A program made the position numbers and the translations under genes. A stretch of DNA of 64,000 nt from Trissonchulus latispiculum (lineage: Eukaryota; Nematoda; Enoplea; Enoplida; Ironidae), in the NCBI GenBank assembly GCA_030248195.1, contig JASAND010013381.1, positions 1 to 64,000 on the forward strand, given 5' to 3'. The notes beneath the pieces are model-generated. The model was not told where the DNA came from, searched no databases, and saw nothing but the letters and a program-made list of their open reading frames with translations. Numbering within the stretch: position 1 is the stretch's first letter; the number at the start of each line of letters is the position of its first letter. Shown one piece after another: positions 52,350 to 62,138 of this stretch.

Positions 52350-53411
52350 GACTTCAGCTCAGAGATGGAAGGAAACCAGAATACACGGGTAGCTAGCCAC
52401 ATGTATACACAGACAGAGAGAAAGTTAGTCCATGTGGACATACGGAAACAAAACTTCCTTTCATTTTAAACAAAATAGCCAAACAGCTTAAAATTTTCTT
52501 ACTTTTTCAAGAACATCTTAGAAGGTCGCCTGGAATGTTGCTAACTGGAGAAAAGACAGTTTAACAGCAAAGTAGAATTCTGTCGATGCTAACCAGAATG
52601 CCAGATCACGATGAGTACTCAGCCTTATAAACACATTCATCCTACGTTTAGAACAATCATTACATATGGTGTTAGATCACAACATATTGGCCTTAGTGGC
52701 CAGTATCTCACTCAACTCCAGCGCAATCAACGTCTAGTTTTGACCTACCAATTTGAATAAATGCTGTCCTATGTAATGATTATCATTATAGTTCTGCATA
52801 CTGCTTTATGAACTAAAATACTTTCTTTATTAACATGAACAAAGTGGATATGGATTGTGTGATGTTTTTTCAGCTTCCAGCTCTGCTTGATCAGCAATGA
52901 TCGGTTTCCATGACCCCTAATTTCTTTCATTTACAGCTCTACCAATACCACTCAACGTTAGTTGAGTTCAACTGCTTTCTTTCGACTGCTTACAATATCA
53001 GTCTTAATCATTTATCGTACCTAATCTTCTTAGCGTTTTTTCCAACGTAATTAGCAAGGAGCAAGGGCAATGTATAAAGGAAAACCATACGCTTCGGCAC
53101 TGAAACTGCAATTGAAACTAGCTTTCAGGTTGTACAAACTTCAGTCACTGACACTTAAACTTAAACGGAAACTGTTTGTGGGGGGGGGAGAACCTGAAAT
53201 TAATATCGACTGAAACTGAAACTAAATATTTTTGGTAAATAGCTGAATCTCGAACTGAAGCTTATCAGTTGTCATCATCCTCATCATTATCAATCATCAC
53301 TCGAACTGATTTTTTGTAAATAGCTGAATCACAAACTGGAGCTTTCTTGGAGTCTTTCCTCAAAACATGAAGATTGAACGTTTTAACTCACTATTTCATT
53401 AACATTCTGCA
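52350..53411. other. Intergenic sequence, no gene seen
   Basis: No exon. From about 53090 it becomes rich in ACTGAAACTGAAA-type words, which recur at 53880, 55400 and 56600. The neighbouring hAT elements are therefore inserted into one older low-complexity repeat. Confidence 0.5.
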
Positions 53412-53419
53412 GTGGGGAG

Positions 53420-53864
53420 TAGAGTTGTTGGCCGACCGAGGAAAACCCGGCCGGCCGGCTGGCCGGGCCGGCGGCCGGCCGGTTCAGGCCGGCTGGCCGC
53501 CGGCCAACACCCGGCCGGCCGGGTCAGAAGCAGCCGGCCGGTAGGCCGGCCGGTCTTCAGAAGGACATTACTTGATTTTATTTGTTATACATAACCAGGA
53601 GTAACTGTATGCATCAATTAATGCTAAATATTTTGCAAAATACACGAAAAATAGGGCAAAACTGGTACCGGCCGGCCTTTTTTGACCGGCCGACCGGTCG
53701 GCCTGTTTGACCCGGCCGGCCGGCCGGTTTGCATCACCCGGCCGGCCGGCCGGCCGAAACGGCCGGCCGCGGGCGGGCCGGTTCCGGCCGGCCGGCCTGT
53801 TTTACAAGCTCGGCCGGCCGGGTCGGGCCGGCCGAGTCAAAAAAGCGGCCGGGCAACAACACTA
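53420..53864. mobile_element. hAT-type element, GGCCGGCC words
   Basis: Exact 8-bp duplication GTGGGGAG (53412-53419, 53865-53872). Ends TAGAGTTGTTGGCCGACCG and, inverted, TAGTGTTGTTGCCCGGCCG. Both arms are arrays of GGCCGGCC around a 100-bp AT-rich core (53565-53665). No coding capacity. Confidence 0.92.
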
Positions 53865-54523
53865 GTGGGGAGAACTTTAGTTTTTTGAATGATCGCAAAC
53901 GAAACTGAAATTCTCCCTCCCTCACTACGGGCAAAATTTTTGTGGTTCCAAGGCGAAGAGAAAAGAAAACTGAAATTATACAACTCTTTTGCACTTTTAC
54001 TATGTAAAGACTGTGCATATAAATTAGATAATTCACAGCACAGTGCCGCGTGCGTGTATAACTAAGTTATACGGACGCTGCACGGCCTAAACATAATCTA
54101 AGTTGCTGAAGCATACAGTTCCCTGCATTCTTCCGCAGTGTGTACAGCAGAAGTATGGTGAACACAAAAAATATGCCTCCCAGGGAAAAGCAACAATGAG
54201 ATTGCCCCCACTTCACATTAAAATTTGTCTAGACATATCTGTCAGCTGCAACATAAACGAGTAAGGTTTCATCAATTAAGGATAGGTTTAATCGTTGTAT
54301 AAGTACTTTACAAGTATAGGTTGTTGTACAACATAGAGTGCACTAGCTGATTTACAGGTTAAGCGAAACTGCGAGGGGTTGTGATGCACGAGCGAAGCGA
54401 GTGCATTACAAAGCCGAGTGTTAGATGGTGCGCGAGAAATTTTGCAACAACTTAGTTGTGAAATAGCTTAGTTCAAATTTAAAATACCGGAAATTTAAAT
54501 TACACTTGGCAGCAGTGAGCAGC

Positions 54524-55027
54524 TAGTGTTTGAGGCCGGCCGGGGTTTCACCGGCCGGCCGCCGGCCGGCTGCCGGCCGGCCGATCGCCGGCCGGCCCGG
54601 CCGAGCCTATCGGCCGGCCGGCCGGTGAGCCGGCCGGCCGGCCGGCGGCCGGTGAGCCCGTAGGCCGGCCGGTAGCCGGCCGGCCGGCCGGCTGCCGGCC
54701 TAAAGCAATTTGCAGTGCAGTAGTATAACTTGTAAGATATTTATTTTCGAATGTTATCTTAGAAAAATAGCACAGCATAGCATAGAAAATTAGCTAGATA
54801 ACTAGATAACTAGATTTGGAGTTCATTTTACGGTTAGTTTCTCTATTTTGTAAATTTCTGATTGGAGATTTGTATCCCAGCCGGCGGCCGGCCGGCCCGG
54901 CGGGGGGCCGGTTGGCAGCCGGCCGCGCCGGGCGCCGGGCGGCCGGCGGGCCGGCAGCCGGCGGCCGGCCGGCGAGCAAAAGTCGTCGGCCGGCGGCCGG
55001 CCGCCGGCCGGCCTCAAACACTAACTA
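54524..55027. mobile_element. hAT-type element, GGCCGGCC/GCCGGCC words
   Basis: TGAGCAGC at 54516-54523 and 55028-55035. Left end TAGTGTTTGAGGCCGGCCGG; right end inverted is the same after four extra bases (ACTA), which look like a slipped copy of the terminal TAGT. Two GC-rich arms flank a unique AT-rich core at 54706-54880. Confidence 0.85.
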
Positions 55028-55052
55028 TGAGCAGCTACAAATTTTGGAGCGT

Positions 55053-55143
55053 GCTTCACAACTGTAGTTGTGAAGCACGGTACAGTGTGCTTCACAACTA
55101 CAGTTGTGAAGCACTGTGCACATCGTGCTTCACAACTCGGATG
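55053..55143. repeat. Tandem palindromes GTGCTTCACAAC
   Basis: GTGCTTCACAACTGTAGTTGTGAAGCAC and a second copy with the centre CTACAG follow each other, plus a third half-copy. The flanking 55250-55330 holds CGCTTCGCGC repeats. Confidence 0.8.
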
Positions 55144-55426
55144 GAGGCACGGGGGTTACAGCACAGCAAATTTGATCTAAGCTACGTATTTCACAACGCA
55201 CTTTAGCGCTGTTCACTAATTTCTACTGCGCACGTCGCATGGGAAGCCCTCGTGCGTGGCACTCGTGCGCTTCGCTTCGCTTCGCGCTTCGCGCTTCGCG
55301 CACTCGTGCCCCACACTCGGAGCTTCCCACACGGCGTACGTATAAACCTGTGAATGTACACTAAGGTGTGCTATAAAGTATACTTATTTAGAGTTTCCGA
55401 CTGAAACTTCAAGTGAAACTTGTACT

Positions 55427-56591
55427 TAGGGCTGTTCCCGGGCCGTGTAGCCGGAGTGGGCCCGGCCCGGGAATTTTTTTATTAAGCCCGGCCCGGAGGG
55501 TCTCAAAAGCCCGGCGCGCTACAAGGCCCGGTCAAACCTCCGGGCCCACCGGGCTCATCAGGCCTACCGGGCCCACCGGGCTCACCGGGCTCAACGTGGC
55601 CAAGTCTACAGTTAGTGTTTTATTGCCTGCCAATTGCACTATTACGCGTAGAATGTATAGCTAAAAATCAAATTACTTTCTCAATTGTTCACATTTATAT
55701 GGAGAAGACGGCGTGATGAGATAATGGCTCTCTAAAAATGCTTCTTTTATAATTTCTTTGTTCTAAATGAATTACGTTTTTCTTAAATTTGTTTTGATTT
55801 GATGGTTTTTGAACGACAATTGAGTAGTTTTGTTTACCGTCCCAGAGAAGTGCCAAACCGACATGCCGTCGGCTATAGCTCAAAGTAAACGCGGCGGCCT
55901 TTAAAATCCACTCACATGAGGCGCGATCCGGAACAATTTGAGTTGTGACTTTGCATAATCAGAAATGTATATTAATCAAAATTTATTCTTTCACTTTCAA
56001 GCAGTTTATTTGAGATGTCCTTCACAATGGGACATCGGTTGTTTCTTCAATTAATACTACTTATTGATCAATCCCTTGATGGCTTAATCAGAGATGATAA
56101 GTGTCTTTTAAGCTAAGCCAAATTTCAGGAAATTAGAAGGGCTCATAAACGGACAAATCGACAGTAGTAATTTTATATTCTGATGCAATATATAAATCAA
56201 GTTTCAAAAGTTAAGCACGATCGTGAGTAAGCGTAAAACATTTGTTGCAACGGTATAAGGTATAAAACTTAAGACTTTCACATAAGTTTAAATTTATGCT
56301 ACATCAGAGATCAGATATATTATATAAGGTTAAGACGAAAAGATTAAGGCTCAGACTGTTATAACAGTCGTGCTTAAAACATAACCCATAAAACATGTTA
56401 TAACGCTGCTTATATTCCCTAAAAAGGAAATTTGTGTGTGTATAAATCTGAGCTGTCAGATTTCGAATTTCATATCGGCATTGGTTCGGGCTGTCCGGGC
56501 CTTGTAGCGGGCTCCGGGCCCGGGCCGGGCCCGACCCGGCACCGAGCCCGGCCCGAAGGAGTCAGTGGGTCCGGGCCAGGGAACAGCCCTA
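55427..56591. mobile_element. hAT-type element, GGGCCCGG words, 1165 bp
   Basis: Exact 8-bp duplication CTTGTACT (55419-55426, 56592-56599). Ends TAGGGCTGTTCCCGGGCCG and, inverted, TAGGGCTGTTCCCTGGCCC. GC-rich arms (55427-55610, 56490-56591) surround about 880 bp of AT-rich DNA with no frame of transposase size. Confidence 0.92.
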
Positions 56592-56786
56592 CTTGTACTA
56601 TATCCGACTGAAACTGAAACTGAAACTAAAATCGTTTACCTACAACCTATAGGATAATTCACGGCTTGCTAAAAGGTATATACTGTACACAGTAGAACGC
56701 ACAAGAAACTTCCGATCCCATAATCGGAATAACGCACTTTGCATTTTCAGAAAGAAGGTTTTCAGCATACTACTTATTTGTTTCAG

Positions 56787-56846
56787 AAGTGACACAAGAT
56801 GGCCGAAAATAATAATCAAGTTAATCACCAGAGCGCTGAACAGGAA
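56787..56846 (+). CDS. Candidate first coding exon (16 codons)
   Basis: Acceptor TTTGTTTCAG at 56777-56786, 12 bases of leader, then ACAAGATGG (good start context; ATG at 56799) and MAENNNQVNHQSAEQE, followed at 56847 by a consensus donor GTGAGTTC in phase 0. A short polar N-terminus with borders on both sides fits the first coding exon of a gene extending rightward. The next exon is not recognised in 1.2 kb of following intron-like sequence. No family assigned. Confidence 0.4.
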
Positions 56847-58110
56847 GTGAGTTCTAAATACCCTTACTGCTAAAATTATTGACCAGCATGGATGAGTTAA
56901 CTTGACTGCTGGTTATTAGCACAACATAAATTGTTACGGTTATATGTCCGATTGTGCTTTCATAACTGCAACTTATTGTGCAGGGTAACGGTACAGCTTT
57001 TCATTTTGAATTAAAACAATTTGAAATGGCGGTTCACAGAAAAATCTAAGGCATGTATCTAATAGAAAATCATTGAAAAGCTTGATAAGCTGGCATGGAA
57101 GGTCAGCTGAGACCTTCCTGTAGTACAGTGGTAGCATGTATGTATGTCCTCAAATCTCAATACCCAGTGACCGGCGTTGGCTATTCTTTAATACTGATTG
57201 AAGAGCTTAACTTCCCATATCTTCTCGTTCCTTGTTCCAATCGTGCACGGCACATAAAATAATAGTTTAGAATGAAGCCGAATGTGCCAATGAATGCGCG
57301 CCGTCATAAACAATATGAAGAAAACAGCTTTGTGAAATTAAAGCAGAAAAGCATGATATATGTTAGCTATGAAATTATGAAAAATATTTCGATGAAAATT
57401 TGTTTTTGAAACGCATTTGTCTTTCCAAAACTTTGGAGTACTTTAATGAAAAAATTTCAGGAAAATGTTATTTCCAGGAAACAGGGAGCATTGTAGTTGG
57501 GGGTTTTAATATCGAGCAATTAGCAATAAAGCACGTAAATTGATTAAATCGAAGCACACTTACAATTTGTCTTTTGGTCGAGCAATTAGCAATATCGAGC
57601 AATAAGCTAATATCGAGGAATTAGCAATAAAGCACGTAAATTGGTTAAGTCGGAGCACACTTACAATTTGCCTTTTGGTCGTTGCCACATGCCAGCATAC
57701 TCTTTGCAGATGAAATCGTTCTTCGTTAAAATTAGTGTTCAGAACAATTCAGTTGCCATTTTCAAAAATTAACGTATTGCGGTTTCTGTGCTTATAAGGG
57801 ATGCTACACAGATCTCTCTGTTGGGCATAACTAATATACCTTACTGGAGTACAACTGTGGGATCAGGCGACATGCGCTGGTGAAGCTGTCGAAATTTGGC
57901 AATGTAGGACTTTTCAAAAAATGCTCAGTTCTGGACCTCGAAAATCAATCTCTTAGCCGTAATCGAAGAAAACTCTGAAATGCAAAGTTGTAGGTTGAAG
58001 TAAGAGAGAGCATTGAAATGACTGCAAGTCAGTGCAGGGTTACCACAGTAAAAAATTGCCACGCCGCGATTTTCTGTAATATTTTCGCTGACTAAATAAC
58101 GCTACTATTG
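56847..58110. other. Intron-like sequence with a tandem duplication
   Basis: No exon seen. 57511-57682 holds two copies of a unit of about 75 bp (AGCAATAAAGCACGTAAATT ... CAATTTGYCTTTTGGTCG) about 100 bp apart. Confidence 0.5.
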
Positions 58111-58117
58111 TTGTGTT

Positions 58118-59980
58118 ATGAAACACATGAAATGCAGAAAATATATAAAAGAGATGTTATGTAGTGCACCAATTTTGGCACCTTCAATTAGCGAACGCAA
58201 AGAATTGTTACCGTGGATGCCAGTACCTACGGATTGGGAGCAATACTGTCTCGAATTCACGATGGTCAAGGAAAGGTCATTGCGTTCGAGATGCTCAAAA
58301 GAAGTACTCAACTGGAGAGAAAGAAGCTTTGGCCTGTGTTTGCGTCGTCGAACGATGGCACATCTTTAAATTGGGCCGACAAGTAATCCTTCGAACTGAT
58401 CATCGTGCTTTGACTGTGCTTTTGGGTGGCACCAATGGCACTGGTCGAAAGCTCATGAGAATTGGTAGATGGTACGTTCAGATATCTTTCCTATAACCTC
58501 GAAGTTAAATATAAACCTGATCATCTGAATACTCTCGCTGATATGTTGTCGAGATTGCCTTCCAAAGAAGAATCTATTTCCGAAGAAGAAGACTATCTGG
58601 TTTCAGCTATTCTACTTTCTGCCGTTTCATTCGACGAATTTGTGAAAGCTACGATCCCAGTCTTAGCCTTATCAGGGAATACGCCCAAAGTTTCTGGCCT
58701 AATCAGGTAGAGGTAGAGGTTACTACAAAATTGGAAATTACCTATTTCTATGGAAAGACGTCTTGTGCAAATCAGAATCAAGAATTAGTGCTCTCATAGA
58801 ATTACGACAGAGAACTACTGATCTGACTCACGAAGGACACCAAGGCATTGTACGAACATAGCAACGAATCAGAGAAGCCTGCTGGCGGCCGAATATGGAC
58901 AACGATGTGCAAGAACAAGTCCGAAACTGTCACATTTGCCGTGCTGCAGATAAATCTACCAAGTTACATGCACCACCAGTGCAGCCAGTCACCTCACCGT
59001 CTGGGCCATGGAAGAAGGTGGCAATCAACATACTTAGTCCACTTATAACAGCACCTCCTTCTTAATAGTCTTAGACGATTACTACTCATGGTGGCCTGAA
59101 GCATGCACCACTAATTAACATCTTACTTCCGCTGTGGTAATCAAGTTAGTAGTTACTTAATTCTTTGTACAGCCGTTTCGGGTTGCCGTATGAGATCGTA
59201 ACCGACAACGGTCCTCAGTTCACAAGTAATGAATTCAAAGACTACTTAAAAGATAGAAACATTAAGCACATCCGAATTCCGAATAGCTTTATACAATCCT
59301 TTGTCCAACGGTTTGGTTGAAAGATTAAATAGAGTTCTGAAAGAAGGATTGCAAGCCGCTACTACAGAAAAGGGCAAATTGGAGTGATAGCCTCCAAACT
59401 CTGTTATCTGCCTATCGCAGTACTCCGCACCGTAGAACAAAGGTCAGCCCGGTTGAACTTATGCTCGGGTGGAAATTAGGAACAAGCTTCACCTGCCTAT
59501 TCGTTGCGCCAAGCTAACAGGAACCTACGATATTTCCAGGAACGTCCTTGAATACCAAAAGTCATACAGGATCAACAAAGCGAAAAAGGATAATCTTAGT
59601 TTTAAAGTGGAGGGCTATGTTAGATACAAGTTGCCTCATGTTGGTAAAGGATATCCAAAGTACTCCGTTCCTTTGAAAATATGCGCTAAACGCAGTGAAT
59701 ATACCTATTTGTTGGAAAATGGTAAAATGTAGAATCAACGAAAATTAAGTTGCACGTTTCCTCCGGTCGTAGATCAAATATCTCTGCACAGAGGAAAGTC
59801 AGAAGCCGACGATCCGTGCAATGCTATGGATCTTGGTGACATCTCTGAAGCAGGGAAGAATATAAGAACAGCTGTTGAGGGAAATTTGGCTGGTAATCAT
59901 GCTGTCCCTCCATGTTTTTGTCGTAGGCGTCGTCAGCCTGAACAATATGATCTAATCTCCGGTGAATTTTGTAGAGTGGA
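58118..59980 (+). pseudogene. Decayed Gypsy pol (RNase H to integrase C-terminus)
   Basis: Plus strand, broken by many stops and shifts. RNase H: VTVDASTYGLGAIL, EKEALACV, LRTDHRALTVLL. Linker with DHLNTLADMLSRLP. Integrase zinc region: THEGHQGIVRT (then a stop) and CHICRAAD. First catalytic Asp replaced (AINILSPL). VTDNGPQFTSNEF and NGLVERLNRVLK retained in shifted frames. C-terminal YVRYKLPHVGKGYPK region near 59610-59670. It is of the same lineage as the minus-strand copy at 62139-64000. Inactive. Confidence 0.85.
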
Positions 59981-60189
59981 ATGACATTCAAAGAAAGGAG
60001 AGAAGTGTTGTGTTGTGAAACATATGAGTGCACAAAACTTAGCGGTTTTGAGGTTTTTGTTAAATCAAGAAAACCCGACTTTTATACGTTTCCATGTAGA
60101 TATTGAATAACATGTGATGGTTATTACGAAAATAACAAAAGATAGATTTTTAGTATAAGTATAAATCTCTTCTTAGTCTTTAAATTTAA

Positions 60190-61995
60190 AGGAAATTCAT
60201 TCATCTTCACACTCCCAACGAGCGATGAAAGGTCTTGGTGTTTCTTCGTGCTTTGATGGCTGCTTGTCGGCGGAATGTCTTTTCGGGGGTTCTGGACCAT
60301 TTCCACTGTGAAATATGATAGAGTTATTGTCACCGGAATTCCCCGATTGTCCCCCATTGATCGGATCACGACCCAGGATTTGAATTCCCAGGGCTACAGT
60401 GTTTCTTCGATCCCAATCCCTTCCCATCCAAATCCCTGATTCCAGCTTGGTTTCAAGAAAATCGCCTGGAATGCTATCAGAATTTGCCTCAATGTTATTG
60501 TCATTGAGTGGTGCGGTAGGTGACAGGTCTTTAGCATTTTTAACAGAACCTTCAGTTCGGCTGAGGGTGTTACTGTTGCGAACCTCAATGGGGTAAAGAT
60601 AGGGTAGGGGTCGTTGAATTTTCCTACCACCCTTAACTTGAACTATGGCCGATCTGATTTTCCCATCATTGCTCACAACAGGGTCGCTGATTAGTCCAAT
60701 TTTTCATTGTCCTCGTGGTTGTAGTAATTCTCTTACCAACACTACATCACCAGCCTCTGGTACAGACCCTACCTGCCCCCTTGTGTTTATCCGTTTATAT
60801 TGCTCTCTCAAGCTGAGCAGATATTGTGATTTCCACGCTGACCAAAAGGTGTCGAGCAGTTTCTGCCCTTTCTTCCACCGATTGAGAAGATCGTTCACCG
60901 GATTTCTACTTTCTCTACATTCATCAGTCATGTCACAGGTATCAGATGTACCTGTGGAAGGATTAAGGTTGATGAAATGATCAGGACTGAGAACTTGCTA
61001 ACCCCAGGCCTTTTCTGCATCCAAGAGTGTCAGTGGTCTCGAATTCAACATAGCTTCTACTTCGGTTGTAATCGTCCAAAGTTGTTCAAAAGAAAGCAAT
61101 AGTCTTCCGTAAGCTTCTTTTTACTGACTTTACCAGACGTTCGTAGAATCCGCCCATCCACGGTGCAAATTTCGGGATAAATTTCCATTGTATTCCTCTG
61201 TCGACTAGATAATCCGTGATCTCGGTGTTTGCTTCTTTTGAGGGCTGTGACCATACTCGCTTCAGACCTTTATAGCAAAGTTTAAAATTAGGAGCGTTGT
61301 CTGAAATGATTTGATCTGGCTTCCCTTTTCTTGCTATGAAACGTCTGAGACACATCATAAATTGATCAGCAGTCAAAGCTTTAACCAGTTCAGGTGAATA
61401 GCCCTCGTCATTGCACACGCAAAAATGCAGATCCATGTCTTCGAAGGGTTGCTCTTATCTTAGACAAAGAGAGGTCCAATATAGTCGAGACCAGTGCAAG
61501 TAAACGCTGGTCTTTCTTCTACTCTTACTTTCGGTAAAAACGGCATCGAAGGTTGCTTGTAACTGCCACCTTCCCAGTATTTGCAAGTTAAGCAGGTCTT
61601 TAATGTTTTCTTTACACATGCTCTTCCACTTGGTATCCAATATTCATTTCGAATTGCCGATTGATCCCGGCATGAGCTAGGTTTCCATGGCATTCTTTGA
61701 TTACCAAAGGGGTGAACTTCTCGGTAACAACTTTGGATTCTTCGCATCGTATCCAAGATTGGCATTGTGGATTATTCCTCTACTACTCATGATTCCGTTA
61801 CTATCCAAAAAAATCCAATTTTCCAACAATATCCAGTTGTTTTATCTTCCGTCCGTTCAGATAACTGATAACATCAGGGAACTGCTACTTCTGGAGTTGT
61901 AATTCCAAAAATCGCATTGCTTCGAATATTTCTTCGGCACTAAGGATTCAGATTCTTTTAGAAGTCTTCGAAAGCTTTCCTTTAAATCGCAGAGT
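60190..61995 (-). pseudogene. BEL/Pao retrotransposon pol, 3' half
   Basis: Minus strand. About 61900-61990 is an RNase-H-proximal tail (EIFEAMRFLELQLQ). The integrase zinc region HGNLAHAG near 61660-61690 and CLTCKYW near 61590 are separated by a frameshift. WIPSGRACVKK, TGLDYIGPLFV (catalytic Asp), ISDNAPNF (61280), then FIPKFAPWMGGFYERLVK (61150), diagnostic of the Pao clade. Near 60720-60930 is the DUF5641-type terminal module (DTFWSAWKSQYLLSLRE, GDVVLV), and NDGKIRSAIVQVKGG ... LPYLYPIE closes it at 60590-60676. A long acidic C-tail runs to 60200. Two or more frameshifts; reverse transcriptase, protease and gag missing. Confidence 0.87.
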
Positions 61996-62138
61996 CCATG
62001 CTGTAGTGTATCCTGAACTGAATCCTGAATTTACATTTACTCTTCAGCTGAACTCATTACTGTGTAACTCTCAAAACTCTAGAGACTGAACAAATCTCTC
62101 GAATTTGTATTTTTCACTTTCTTAGCTTTTAGAGTATT

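Noticed and set aside
54548..55206. Gly/Pro/Arg-rich frames in the GGCCGG blocks
   Set aside because: Composition artefacts of hAT-type subterminal arrays.
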